DNA of 64,000 nt, taken from the NCBI RefSeq assembly GCF_028640845.1, contig NC_080540.1, forward strand, positions 214,455,800 to 214,519,799, given 5' to 3'. Numbering within the stretch: position 1 is the stretch's first letter; the number at the start of each line of letters is the position of its first letter. The DNA is from Ahaetulla prasina (Eukaryota > Chordata > Lepidosauria > Squamata > Colubridae). The position numbers and the translations under genes were made by a program. Shown piece by piece: positions 30,337-41,911 of this stretch. The notes below the pieces were generated by a model. It saw only the letters and a list, made by a program, of their open reading frames with translations, was not told where the DNA came from and searched no databases.

Positions 30337-30362
30337 AGATGACGAATGAGACTTTGTCGAAA
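30333..30362 (+). ncRNA. Hammerhead-ribozyme-like core of the PLE end
   Basis: CTGAAGA (30333-30339), a helix GACGAA/TTTGTC (30341-30346 with 30353-30358) and GAAA (30359-30362) match the order CUGANGA-stem II-GAAA. PLEs are known to carry hammerhead motifs. One extra unpaired T follows the first box, and I cannot place a convincing stem III and cleavage site, so activity is unproven. Confidence 0.35.
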
Positions 30363-30448
30363 CGTCGCCAAGACACTTCCAATTTTACGCGGGAGAAAAC
30401 CCGAATAACCAAAAACCTATATATATATACACATACATACATATACAT

Positions 30449-30451
<3 letters not shown>

Positions 30452-30504
<53 letters not shown>
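30452..30504. repeat. (GATA)n microsatellite at PLE end
   Basis: About 13 GATA units follow a TATATACACATACATACATA transition from the PLE's 3' (TA) tract. Confidence 0.95.
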
Positions 30505-30505
<1 letters not shown>

Positions 30506-32743
30506 ATTTTTATTTCCATTTTCCAACATCATATTTATGTACAATCTGTTATTCATCATTAATCATTAATTTTTATTTATTGTTGATTCAGGCCTGCCCA
30601 ACTGCCACTTCCTTTCTTCACAACCTCCTCTACCCTCTACTACTTTCCCCTCCTTCATCTCCTTCACTTTACTACTTCCTCTCCTGCTTCTCCACTCCTC
30701 CCTTCTTCCACCCTCTCTAACCTTATTCCCGTCCTCCTTCTCAACTCTTTCCTACCTACTTTCTTCCCTCCTTCTAATCCTCTCTCCCTTTCTTTCTGAA
30801 ATGGCAGTCAGGCAGCCCCAATATAATTTCAAATTTTAATTTCATATCTTCAATCATTACTGTACATTAATAACCAATCCATGTATCATTTTCCCCCCTC
30901 TTCCCCCCTCCCCCTTCTCCCCACCCCCCAGACTTCCCAGAGCAAATACTGGGTATTATGACCAACAATCACAAGCTAAAGTATACAAAATATACATAAA
31001 CTCCCACCCCTCTCTAAAACTTTAAATCCCCTCACAATAAAAATAAAGAGATAAGAAAGAATAAGAAAAAAGAAAAAAGAAAAGGAACAATACCAATACA
31101 ATCTTCCCTTCACATATTGCTTCTTCTTACAGTCCATTTTTAAAATTAGTCCATCTTCTCAAATTCAAATTTTTTCCACTTGTATATTCCTTCAAATTTC
31201 ATAAGTCCATTTCTTAAATTACAGTCCATCTTCTCAAGCTCAAATTTTCATCACTTATATATTTCTTCAATTGTCATAACATTTAATGTCTGATCTTCCA
31301 ATATTACTCCATCAATCAAATATCATTTCGAATAAAATCTCTCAAATATAATATTTCCAGCTTAAATAAATAAATAAATATAAAATATAAATAAATATAA
31401 ATATAAAATAAATAACCACATCCCTCGGTACTCTATTTTGTCTTGCTCACCAAGAATTAACACGATAAATTCTTTCAATATTAATCTCAAAATCTTCTGG
31501 CTCCACACCCTTTATCTGAGCAAAAGCTTGCGTAAAAATCTCTTTTAAATTTTCCTTCCTACTTTCCCTCAATCCCCTCACCCTTATAGCATATTCCATT
31601 AATCTATATTGTAATATTACTCTTTCTTCATCTGCCCTATCTACCTTTGCCTGTATATCTTCCATCTTATTATCTAAGTTCCAATTGTTTTGATTCTTTT
31701 GAATTTCCTCTATTTTCCTTTGCAACTCTAAATTAACTTTATTAACTTCTGCCAAACTATCCTCCATTTGAATACAAGACCATAATATTTGCAAAATTGC
31801 ATCCTTTACCATTTTCATTTCCCTCTTCTGCTCTTCCACCACTTCCTTAAAATCCAACATCTATTTCATCAAATTTTTGATCTATTTCTGAAAAACGAGT
31901 CTCCAGAAACTCCTGTAAAAAAATTCTTAATTCCTCTTTGATTTCTTCTTTTAACTCTTTAATTCTTCTTTTAATTAAAATTCTTTTAATTTTCGTATCT
32001 GAGCTGAAGAAATTTCAAAGTTTTTAGTGGCTTTTGGTCCTATTTGCTTAAAAGCCATTTTTTAAAATATATAACCTACCCAGTAACAGAGGGCAAAAAG
32101 GGGTTAAAAGGGAAAGATTCAAAAAAAATTTCTTCTAAATCACTATAATCCTAAAGAAGAAGAAAAAATATAAATCATAAAATTCTCATTTCTTCCATTT
32201 AGTCAGTATCTTCTTGTATATCTCCTAATTCCACACTAGCTGTTAATAAGCATTTCCTTAACTTTCGTTTCCAATACACAAATCGCCATTTGCTTGAATT
32301 CCACAAAACGCCATTTGCTTTCTTCTCTCCTATCTTCGCAACAAATGTATCCTCTATTAGGGGCTTGCAGTCTTCTTACAAACAAATGCTAGAACTCCAG
32401 TTTCTGCTCTGTCAGCATTACAATCCATCACAAATCAATTTCTGCCACGGAGATTGGACGCTACGTTTTTTTCTTGCCAAAAGGCAGATGCCTTCGGAGT
32501 CTGGAGCTTCTTTCAGGCTTTGGAAGGAGCACTCCCCTCAAGCCCCCCAGAAACTTTTCTGGGGCTTCTCTGGGTGACTCAACTTCAGCCTAATGCTCAT
32601 CTCTCCCTCTTTGCCTGAGGGAGAGATTTACAAGCTGCCGGACAGCTAAATTACACTGTCCTGGCAGCTCTACAGACTACGGCGTTAGCAGTCTAAAAAA
32701 GACTGCCATCAACGAAGCGGAACCAAACCGGAAGACGGTATAA
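30506..32743 (-). mobile_element. Internally deleted L1 (5' UTR, ORF1 part, 3' UTR)
   Basis: Reading the minus strand: a 5' leader (32743-32059), ORF1 start at 32058, ORF1 coiled-coil sequence to about 31400, then an AT-rich joint, then an L1 3' UTR whose G-rich tract (GGGAAGTCTGGGGGGTGGGG near 30950) matches the L1 3' UTR at 3750-3800. The rest of ORF1 and all of ORF2 are missing. Confidence 0.65.
31400..32058 (-). pseudogene. L1 ORF1 N-terminal part
   Basis: ATG at 32058-32056 opens MAFKQIGPKATKNFEISSAQ, typical of the start of snake-type L1 ORF1 as I recall it, but TAA follows after 27 codons. A second frame (31860-31447) continues with LDFKEVVEEQKREMKMVKD, a heptad-rich coiled coil, then IRVRGLRESRKENLKEIFTQ and EPEDFEINIERIYRVNS, the linker into the RNA-binding domain. 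After a TGA, ARQNRVPRDV resumes in frame and the homology ends. ORF1p is the RNA-binding chaperone of L1. Confidence 0.7.
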
Positions 32744-33125
32744 GCAGTCCTTGACGTACTTTAGCAATCATTTGAAGTTATCTTAGCACTGAAAAAAAAA
32801 GTGACTTACAACTGGTTGTTCCACTTAAGGACCATGCAGCATTCCCATGGTCACATGGTCAAACTTTAGGTGCTTGGCAACCAGCATGTATTTATGACAA
32901 TTGCAGGGTCCCGAGGTCATATGATTGTCATTTGTGACCTTCCCAGCTGACTTCCAACAGGCAGTCAGCGGGGGAAATGGAATTCACTTAATGATCATGT
33001 GATTCACTTAAGAACTGCAGTGATTCACTTAAGAACTGTGGCAAAGAGGTCATAAAATTAGGCATGATTCATTAAAAAGCTGCCTTGCTTAGCATCAGAC
33101 ATTGCAGTCACAAGTCGAGACCTAC
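32744..33125. mobile_element. Tc1/mariner-like MITE
   Basis: Starts CAGTCCTTGACGTACTTTAG and ends CACAAGTCGAGACCTACT. It shares GATTCACTTAAGAACTGTGG and GTCATATGATTGTCATTTG-type blocks with 27139-27928. Ends are decayed. Confidence 0.75.
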
Positions 33126-33129
33126 TCAT

Positions 33130-34250
33130 AACCACATTTTCCAAACATTATTGATATTTGGTGAACATGGTATCTGATAATACCCTTTCAGAAATCAACA
33201 CTGCAATTGGAAAAGAAAGGAAACTTGCATTGATTTTCCAGATGACAGTAAGCCAGCGGTATGCAGGATCATAAAGACCAATGAACACATAAAGCATTTC
33301 AAAGACTGAAAGTTGGCTGCATATTGTTTCATATCCATGTCAGGATATTGGCAAGCCAAGTGAGCTAGGGATTCAGCAATCCTTACTAGCCTATCTTTCT
33401 TAGTTACATATGAAAAACACTTTACGTCTGAAGATAAGACTTTTAGGTTGTAGCAGCCTTAATAAAACAAAAAGGAAAGCAATCAGACATTTTCTGTTTA
33501 TCCACACTTATCGGCAATCAGTGCTTGGTAATTTTGAATGCCTTCATCACCATATTTCCTGCTTAGTTTGCTGAAGGAACAAATATTAAAAAGATTCTGT
33601 TTAAGTAGTAAAAGTAAAAAAAAACCCAAAACCTTTTACACTGATTAAGTGATTTTTCGCACTGAAGGAATCAAAAATATCTTTGCAAAAACTCGGTGTC
33701 CTAGTTAAAGGAAGTTAAAGATTAATGAGGCAGAAAAGAAACATCTACAAGCATGGTGCTTAAATTGGATGTACAAATGACTAACATCCCCCCCTCTTTT
33801 TTATTTTTTACAAATCCATGGATTTTGGAAAGATTGGCTGGAGCGAGAAATTTGGGAATTGGATTTGCCATTCATCCTTCTATTTAGCTACAGAGAGGTC
33901 TCATTCAGTAATAAAACCAATCTGTTCAAAGCACTTTCTTCGGTAGCACAGCTTGCTTTGCTTTTTCTAAATGTAGAGTAGGACTTTTAGCAAAACAAAC
34001 TTCAGAAGTTCTCATTAGGACAAAACACATGTTCACAAATGACAACAACTTGATGCTTTCCCCTTCTAATAACCAAGAAACCAAAATAACCATGGAAGAA
34101 ACCAAGGATAGACACTTGACTAAATTCCCATGGAAACATAACTCCCGCTCCTTTTTGAAGTTTTAGCCACAAATACAAGATAATCCACAAAATAATTATT
34201 CATTTAAGGATAAACAACCACTCCACCCCCCTTGATCACTTCATCACAAT
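33130..34250. other. No recognisable gene
   Basis: About 1.1 kb unassigned, no named repeat. Confidence 0.45.
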
Positions 34251-34254
34251 TTAG

Positions 34255-34490
34255 CTTTTATTTACAACTGGTTGCAGCATCGTGCAGTGACATAATTGTG
34301 ATGCTCAACATTTTTCTTTTGGCTGATATCTGGAAAAAAATGCCCATTGGGAAAGTTGAATTCACTTAACAACCACAACATTATCACGGTGATTCCCTTA
34401 ACGACCCGCTGTAAAAATTGTCATAGTTTGGTCTGACTTAACTTACGATGCAACAACTTACAATGGAATTTGGGTCCCAATTGTGGTATT
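34255..34490. mobile_element. Tc1/mariner-like MITE fragment
   Basis: ATTCACTTAACAACCACAAC and CTTAACGACCCGCTGTAAAA place it in the family of 27139-27928. The two ends are lost. Confidence 0.6.
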
Positions 34491-34499
34491 TTAGTCTTT

Positions 34500-35332
34500 T
34501 TAGGAAACGGGAAGAGATGGTGGGACCTGCTCCAAATTGATGTAGAGCTTTTATGGATCAGAAGAATCAGTCTTACATAGTTCTAGATATAGTAGGTAAA
34601 TCAGCTTGAGTGTATCCATTATTTTAATGCATTTCAGAAATTCCCAAAGCCTTTAATTCTTATTTCCCAAAGAGCACCATCTCCATTTTAGATTGAAGAG
34701 AATCTGACCTACTTTTCCTTTGTTTGCACTTTTTAAATCCAGCCCATTTTTCTGCAAGCTTCAAACTCTTTCTGTTTCCTTTGGTGCTATAATATATTGG
34801 CAGCACCTAAATTAGGTGGGAGATAAAAACTTTCACTGTTTGCTTTGAAACAACAGGCTCTGCTAATCAGAAACAGAAATTGCACCACGTATATCTTCAA
34901 GATTAATCAAATCCAATATTACGTTTAATTTGCTCACAGACATTGCTACATCATGATTATGTGCAACAGAAAGATAAGGGGTGTTACTCAGCTGTGCCTT
35001 TATTATTTCTAGTTCTATGGGCAGGCACTATTGAGAGGGTGATGTATGTATTGTGGATTATTTATTCATGGGCATATAAATATTTTTGAGATCAGTTGGG
35101 ATATGTTTCCTCTGGTCTGAGCTTGGAGACTTGTCCCAGGAAGTGTTTTCAATTTGTCTTTTGTCTACAACAGAGAATATAAATATCCTCTATAGAGAAC
35201 ACGAGTGTGTGCTTAGAATGTCATAAACTGTACATCTCCCGTGGATTTTACAGGCAGGCACTGTTATTGTGTGTTATGTATGCATGCACTTTAATCTGGT
35301 TCATTGATTCAGGTCTTGCTTTCTGGTACAAT
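34500..35332. other. No recognisable gene
   Basis: Unassigned. Confidence 0.45.
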
Positions 35333-35333
35333 A

Positions 35334-35660
35334 CAGGTAGTCCTCGACTCATAACCATTCATTTAGTGACCGTTTGAAGTTACAATGGCACTGAAAAAGT
35401 GACTTACGATTGCTTTTCACACTTACGAACATTGTAGCATCCTCATCGTCCTGCGGTCGAAATTCAGGGGTTTGATATGGCATGTATTTCTGACAATTGC
35501 ACGGTCTTCGGGTCACGTGATCACCTTTGCAGCTGGTTTCCGACAAATAAATTCAATGGGAGAAGCCAGATTCACTTAACTGCATGATTCACTTAACAAC
35601 GGTCTTGCTTAGCAGTGAAAATTTTGGACTCCATTGAGGTTGTAAATTGAGGACTACCTG
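35334..35660. mobile_element. Tc1/mariner-like MITE, full length
   Basis: 327 bp. CAGGTAGTCCTCGACTCATA at the left and TTGAGGACTACCTG at the right are inverted ends. TA precedes it; CA follows, likely a mutated TA. Confidence 0.85.
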
Positions 35661-35664
35661 CATT

Positions 35665-36300
35665 TCAGATAGTTGAGGAACCTACTTATGAAGAACGTAT
35701 TCTCAATCTGGATTTAAAAAAAAACCACTTTAGAAGGGGTAATCAATATTCATCAGCCCAAAAGCGTTTCTTTTACCACAGATAGCTTGCTAACTGGAAA
35801 ACTTTGTGCTGATGTAACAAATTGTCCTCTTCAGAGATGGGGGCCAGATTTGGTTGGTCTGATCTCACAAACTCATTTTATTTGATAGTACAGTACGCTT
35901 AGTTTTGACAGCATTCACAAACTCAGTGAAAATCTTCAGGACGATTGAATTACAGGGCTTTAGCTGACACTAATCTGTGTCTTCTAAACTACATTGTGAG
36001 TAGAAATTCAATCAATTCAATTAACCTCTGAGTTCAGATTAACTTAATCTGGTCTCAAACCTCTGATGCGGGAAATTTTATATTGTAGTGTCGAGTATTG
36101 TCTATAGTACTAGCATCTTTCTGAGCCTGTTTTGTCTGTGAGGAAGTAGATATCACTGAATCAGATCTTGCCAGGTCTAATCAGTCTCTACAAATGGCAG
36201 ACTTCTTCGGCAGCTACCTCAGTGGAACAAGATACTCACATAATATTATTTAATAAGATCTATTCAGATCTAAAGAACAGTGTTACAAGAATGCTAGCAA
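35665..36300. other. No recognisable gene
   Basis: Unassigned. Confidence 0.4.
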
Positions 36301-36306
36301 TAGAAC

Positions 36307-36406
36307 CAGTGGTGAAATTCAGCCAGATCTATCCAGATCGCATGATCTGGTAGCGCCATGCTCATATTTGCTAAGCGGTAGCGAACGTAAGTGAATTCCA
36401 CCCCTG
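36307..36406. mobile_element. Short ACCGGT-related hAT, 100 bp
   Basis: CAGTGGTGAAATTCAGCC to GTGAATTCCACCCCTG. AATAGAAC (36299-36306) and AATGGAAC (36407-36414) match at 7 of 8. It keeps only the terminal parts and a GCGGTAGCGAACG core. Confidence 0.85.
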
Positions 36407-36409
36407 AAT

Positions 36410-37355
36410 GGAACTATTTCTAATTTACATCAGATTTATCCCATAATAATGTAAAGTGGAGATTTGTAAATAGCTACTGTATTCTGTGCATCAGTGACAT
36501 CTTGGTGATTTTCACTGGTAGTAGGAGAGTTTGTGGGTGGCTGTTTATAAAACTGGCTCTTGAAATTTGGTCTGTGAACCAACCACTACAACTTGCCAAT
36601 AACCTTAAGCGAAGCACTGGTAACTCTGGACCTGACCATTTTCAGTCGCTATAAACTGGTGTCCAAAGAAGAGAGCGCATTAGGAGATATACAGTTTTAT
36701 ATTTGATCTCTTGGGAATTGTCCTGTCAGATTCCCATAAGGTTCTACCTTGTCTCCTCCATTGGGGAGAGAGCTTAGACAGGACCGTAAGCTTCTACTGG
36801 AGTTCAGACAGGTCTTCCTCTCAAGCTGCTGGCTACAAACTTAGCAGAAACTTTCCAGTTACTTGACATAGCATAGCTAAGTAAGAATTTGTATTATATA
36901 CAATGATGATGCCACCTTAAGCAGTTAATTGCCTCAGTGAGCGTGAAGTGCCGGTTTAATTACAATTATTTCTTTTTTTTCCTCCCTTTTCTATGATTTG
37001 AAAGCTTTTTAATCTTGACCTTGTACCCAGGCAACTGTTGGTTGTTGACATAATCAACATTACTATCCTGAAAAATTTTACTGCTCAGATAAGGAGTCAC
37101 TTAGAAGAGATGGGTGGTGTAGAAATGTGCTAAATAAAGTAAGCTAAGATAAAATAAACAACTCAAACACCACCTTGATACAGTTCAGTGCCTTTTAATG
37201 CAGATGTTTCTGAGTTTGGGATCTTTTTATGCAGGTGCTGTTAATGGTTTTGATGTCATAGAGATATGTCTATGAAAGTGGGTGTATATGCACATAAAAT
37301 GTAATATAATACAATTAAGTACCCAGAAGTGAGCACATATAATTTGTAAATTATA
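36410..37355. other. No recognisable gene
   Basis: Unassigned. Confidence 0.4.
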
Positions 37356-37365
37356 ATCACATCGG

Positions 37366-38033
37366 ATACCTGTACAATTAGCACAGGCCCCCCTAAAGAT
37401 GTGTGCTCTCTCCACTTCTCTCTATATACCAATGACTGCATCTCAAATGATCCATCTGTTAAACTACTGAAGTTTGCAGATGATACAACAGTGATCGGTC
37501 TCATTTGAGACAACAATGAATCCACGTACAGACGGGAGGTTGAACAACTAGCCTTGTGGTACGACCAGAACAATCTGGAACTAAACTCATTCAAAATCGT
37601 AGAAATGGTGGTAGACGTTAGGAGAAACCCTCCCATACTACCACCTCTTACAATACTAGACAACACAGTATCAATAGTAGAGACCTTCAAATTTCTAGGT
37701 TCTATCATATTTCAAGACCTAAAATGGAAACCTAACATCAAAAACCTCATCAAAAAAGCACAACAAAGAATATTCTTTCTGTGCCAACTCAGGAAGTGCC
37801 CAAGGAGTTATTGAGTCTGTCATTTGCACCTCTATAACTCTGTGGTTTGGTTCGGCAACCCAAGACAGACAGAGACTTCAGAGGATAATTAGAACTGTAA
37901 AAAAAACAGTTACTACCAACCTGCCTTCCATTGAGGATCTGTATACTGCACAAGTCAAAAAGAGGGCTATGAAAATATATTCAGACCCCTCGCACCCTGG
38001 ACATAAATTGTTTCAACTCCTACCCTCAAAATA
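37366..38033 (+). pseudogene. CR1/L3 reverse transcriptase C-terminal half
   Basis: The frame includes LLKFADDTTVIGLI (the F/Y-A-D-D catalytic box of RT), EVEQLALWYDQNNLELN, TFKFLGSIIFQDLKW and KKAQQRIFFLCQLRK, the usual order in CR1-superfamily RTs. Breaks: TGA at about 37508, a 24-bp deletion near 37806 relative to copy B, and TAG at about 38032. It cannot encode an active enzyme. Confidence 0.8.
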
Positions 38034-38404
38034 GAGCACTGCACACCAGAAAAACTGGACACAAGAACAGTTTTTTCCCAAACACCATCACTCTGCTAAA
38101 CAAATGGTTCCCTCATCACGGTCAAACTATTCACTAAGTCTGCATTACTATTACTATTAATCTTTTCATCGTTCCTATCGCCCATCTCCTCCCACTTATG
38201 ACTGAATGACTATAACTTGTTGCCGTATCCTTATGATTTATATTGTTTCCTAGTACGATTCGACTGCTTATTTGTACGCTATGACTATCATTAAATGTTG
38301 TACCTTTTGATTCTTGATGAATGTATCTTTTCTTTTTATGTGCACTGAGAGCATATGTACCAAAGACAAATTCCTTGTGTGTCCAATCACACTTGGCCAA
38401 TAAA

Positions 38405-38497
38405 GAATTCTATTCTATTCTATTCTATTCTATTCTATTCTATTCTATTCTATTCTATTCTATTCTATTCTATTCTATTCTATTCTATTCTATTCTA
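38405..38497. repeat. (ATTCT)n microsatellite, copy A
   Basis: About 18 near-perfect units directly continuing the LINE 3' end. ATTCT is the same repeat as AATAG on the other strand. Confidence 0.95.
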
Positions 38498-38639
38498 AAC
38501 AAAATAATGATTAAAGAAAATAACTGCAGTTATTTGAATAAGCTTTATAAAAAGTAAATATATTCAAATATTACACCCAGCTTATTGAAGAAGCAGAAAA
38601 GGGTACAACTGATTTTTCACTCCTTTACCTTCTTCATTA

Positions 38640-38712
38640 GTTTTATTATTATTATATCTGGTTGCATAATCAACCAGATGTTTAGACTGGATTTCACATT
38701 TTTGTCTAGCAG
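38640..38712 (-). mobile_element. R4-like LINE 3' end fragment
   Basis: ATATCTGGTTGCATAATCAA and CCAGATGTTTAGACTGGATT are the complement of the R4-like end at 5030-5085. The segment also occurs at about 39600-39670 and 40976-41048. Confidence 0.6.
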
Positions 38713-38790
38713 TCTTATAAAGGAGAATATTTGTAGCTCTGGGCTGACATGAGGGGATTTGGTGCTCTCTGAGCTTTCTTGTTTTCTTTC

Positions 38791-38851
38791 AGACGTTTCA
38801 TTACCCAAACTAAGTAACATCATCAATGCTAGTTTGGGTAATGAAACGTCT
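38791..38851. repeat. Foldback: GACGTTTCATTACCC...GGGTAATGAAACGTC
   Basis: Arms of 21 bp (38792-38812 and 38830-38850) are perfect inverted repeats around AGTAACATCATCAATGC. Copies are at about 39736-39797 and 41127-41187. The right arm runs into the TSD of the next hAT. On the minus strand the left arm gives TTGATGA...GAAA, a PLE-end-like pattern. Confidence 0.85.
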
Positions 38852-38855
38852 GCAA

Positions 38856-39171
38856 CAGTGATGGGTTTCAAAAAAATTTACTACCGGTTCTGTGGGTGTG
38901 GCTTGGTGGGCATGGCAGGGGAAGGATACTGTAAAATCTCCATTCCCACCCCACTCTAGGGGAAGGATACTATAAAATCTCCATTCCCACCCCACTCCAG
39001 GGGAAGGTTACTGCAAAATCTCCATTTCCTCCTGATCAGCTGGGACTCAGGAGGCAGAGAATAGATGGGGATGGAGCCAGTCAGAATTTTTACTACCGGT
39101 TCTCCGAACTACTCAAAATTTCTGCTAGCGGTTCTCCAGAACTGGTCGGAACCTGCTGAAACCCACCTCTG
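38856..39171. mobile_element. ACCGGT-family hAT with exact TSD
   Basis: 316 bp from CAGTGATGGGTTTCAAAAAA to TGCTGAAACCCACCTCTG. GTCTGCAA is duplicated exactly at 38848-38855 and 39172-39179. The interior order (CTACCGGTTCTGTGGGTGTG, two GGATACTGTAAAATCTCC blocks, CTGATCAGCTGGGACTCAGG) is the fullest version of this subtype. Confidence 0.95.
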
Positions 39172-39802
39172 GTCTGCAAGAAAACAAGCAAGCTCACAGA
39201 GCATCAAGGATCCCTCTTATCAAGAACCTGGGATAGGCAGATGTTGTTTAATAATATTGAAGGTGATATCACAGGATGTAAGCTGCTCCAAGAAAAGCTA
39301 CCTTCTGAAATTGACTGAAATTAGTTATTACATCAATACTGATGGTGCTCATGCTCAAGTAGTGCTCCAAACTTGTGGGTTTTGCAGTCAAGATGCTTAT
39401 TACTATTGGTAGCATTTTTTCTTTCCTTTGCCACAATAGTCAGTGTACTTCTGTTTCCAAGTCTTTATGGTTTGTTATTTTTCTCCCATTCTCCCTCTAT
39501 TATTCTATTGACTCCAGGTTGTGTATTGTAACATCCACTGTCCAGTTTTATTGCCATATCAACAAACATTATGTCTTGATTGTTGTTGTTGTTATTATTA
39601 TTATATCTGGTTGCATAATCAACCAGATGTTTGAACTAGTTTCACATTTTGTCTAGCAGTCTTATAAAGGAGAATATTTGTAGCTCTGGGCTGACATGAG
39701 GATTTGGTGCTCTCTGAGCTTTCTTGTTTTCTTTCAGACGTTTCATTACCCAAACTAAGTAACATCATCAATGCTAGTTTGGGTAATGAAACGTCTGCAA
39801 CA

Positions 39803-40832
39803 GTGATCGGTCTCATTTGAGACAACAATGAATCCACGTACAGACGGGAGGTTGAACAACTAGCCTTGTGGTACGACCAGAACAATCTGGAACTAAACTC
39901 ATTCAAAATCGTAGAAATGGTGGTAGACGTTAGGAGAAACCCTCCCATACTACCACCTCTTACAATACTAGACAACACAGTATCAATAGTAGAGACCTTC
40001 AAATTTCTAGGTTCTATCATATTTCAAGACCTAAAATGGACACCTAACATCAAAAACCTCATCAAAAAAGCACAACAAAGAATATTCTTTCTGTGCCAAC
40101 TCAGGAAGTGCCCAAGGAGTTGCTGATACAGTTCTACAGAGGAGTTATTGAGTCTGTCATTTGCACCTCTATAACTCTGTGGTTTGGTTTGGCAACCCAA
40201 GACAGACACAGACTTCAGAGGATAATTAGAACTGTAAAAAAAACAGTTACTACCAACCTGCCTTCCATTGAGGATCTGTATACTGCACAAGTCAAAAAGA
40301 GGGCTATGAAAATATATTCAGACCCCTCGCACCCTGGACATAAATTGTTTCAACTCCTACCCTCAAAACCACGCTATAGAGCACTGCACACCAGAAAAAC
40401 TAGACACAAGAACAGTTTTTTCCCCAAACACCATCACCCTGCTAAACAAATGGTTCCCTCATCACTGTCAAACTATTCACTAAGTCTGCATTACTATTAC
40501 TATTAATCTTTTCATCGTTCCTATCGCCCATCTCCTCCCACTTATGACTGAATGACTATAACTTGTTGCCGTATCCTTATGATTTATATTGTTTCCTAGT
40601 ACGATTCGACTGCTTATTTGTACGCTATGACTATCATTAAATGTTGTACCTTTTGATTCTTGATGAATGTATCTTTTCTTTTTATGTGCACTGAGAGCAT
40701 ATGTACCAAAGACAAATTCCTTGTGTGCCTAATCACACTTGGCCAATAAAGAATTCTATTCTATTCTATTCTATTCTATTCTATTCTATTCTATTCTATT
40801 CTATTCTATTCTATTCTATTCTATTCTATTCT
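39803..40832 (+). mobile_element. CR1/L3-type LINE, copy B, with (ATTCT)n tail
   Basis: Copy of 37491-38497 made by the tandem duplication; its first base follows the foldback segment with the joint at CAACAGTGAT. (ATTCT)n at 40752-40832 has about 16 units, fewer than in copy A. Confidence 0.9.
39813..40506 (+). pseudogene. CR1/L3 RT C-terminal half, copy B
   Basis: The FADDTT box is missing because the duplication starts just after it. A first frame (to 40124, KKAQQRIFFLCQLRK) shifts into a second frame (ELLIQFYRGVIESVICTSIT, LQRIIRTVKKTVTTNLPSIE, DPSHPGHKLFQLLP). It keeps 24 bp that copy A lacks, so copy A suffered the deletion after duplication. Confidence 0.8.
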
Positions 40833-41191
40833 AAACAAAATAATGATTAAAGAAAATAACTGCAGTTATTTGAATAAGCTTTATAAAAAGTAAATATATT
40901 CAAATATTACACCCAGCTTATTGAAGAAGCAGAAAAGGGTACAACTGATTTTTCACTCCTTTACCTTCTTCATTAGTTTTATTATTATTATATCTGGTTG
41001 CATAATCAACCAGATGTTTAGACTGGATTTCACATTTTTGTCTAGCAGTCTTATAAAGGAGAATATTTGTAGCTCTGGGCTGACATGAGGGGATTTGGTG
41101 CTCTCTGAGCTTTCTTGTTTTCTTTCAGACGTTTCATTACCCAAACTAAGTAACATCATCAATGCTAGTTTGGGTAATGAAACGTCTGCAA

Positions 41192-41507
41192 CAGTGATGG
41201 GTTTCAAAAAAATTTACTACCGGTTCTGTGGGTGTGGCTTGGTGGGCATGGCAGGGGAAGGATACTGTAAAATCTCCATTCCCACCCCACTCTAGGGGAA
41301 GGATACTATAAAATCTCCATTCCCACCCCACTCCAGGGGAAGGTTACTGCAAAATCTCCATTTCCTCCTGATCAGCTGGGACTCAGGAGGCAGAGAATAG
41401 ATGGGGATGGAGCCAGTCAGAATTTTTACTACCGGTTCTCCGAACTACTCAAAATTTCTGCTAGCGGTTCTCCAGAACTGGTCGGAACCTGCTGAAACCC
41501 ACCTCTG
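41192..41507. mobile_element. ACCGGT-family hAT, duplicated copy
   Basis: The partner of 38856-39171, offset 2336, carried along in the tandem duplication with its GTCTGCAA flanks. It is not an independent insertion. Confidence 0.9.
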
Positions 41508-41911
41508 GTCTGCAAGAAAACAAGCAAGCTCACAGAGCATCAAGGATCCCTCATATCAAGAACCTGGGATAGGCAGATGTTGTTTAATAATATTGAAGGT
41601 GATATCACAGGATGTAAGCTGCTCCAAGAAAAGCTACCTTCTGAAATTGACTGAAATTAGTTATTACATCAATACTGATGGTGCTCATGCTCAAGTAGTG
41701 CTCCAAACTTGTGGGTTTTGCACTCAAGATGCTTATTACTATTGGTAGCATTTTTTCTTTCCTTTGCCACAATAGTCAGTGTACTTCTGTTTCCAAGTCT
41801 TTATGGTTTATTTTTCTCCCATTCTCCCTCTATTATTCTGTTGACTCCAGGTTGTGTATTGTAACATCCACTGTCCAGTTTTGTTGCCATATCAACAAAC
41901 ATTATGTCTTG

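Larger units (their letters stand above)
29340..30425 (+). mobile_element. Penelope-like element, 5'-truncated
   Basis: It begins inside the coding region (RT lost), keeps the GIY-YIG end and the 3' non-coding part with CTGAAGATGACGAATGAG (30333 onward) and TTTTACGCGGGAGAAAACCC, and stops at a (TA)n tract. A second, longer copy is in the opposite orientation at 62345-64000. Confidence 0.85.
37366..38497 (+). mobile_element. CR1/L3-type LINE, copy A, with (ATTCT)n tail
   Basis: 5'-truncated LINE with RT palm to C-terminus coding sequence (37366-38033), a 3' UTR ending AATCACACTTGGCCAATAAA, and an (ATTCT)n array (38405-38497). It is the first copy in the 2.3-kb tandem duplication. Confidence 0.85.

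Noticed and set aside
32290..32577. 95-codon plus-strand frame
   Set aside because: It is antisense to the 5' leader of the L1 remnant and has no family match.
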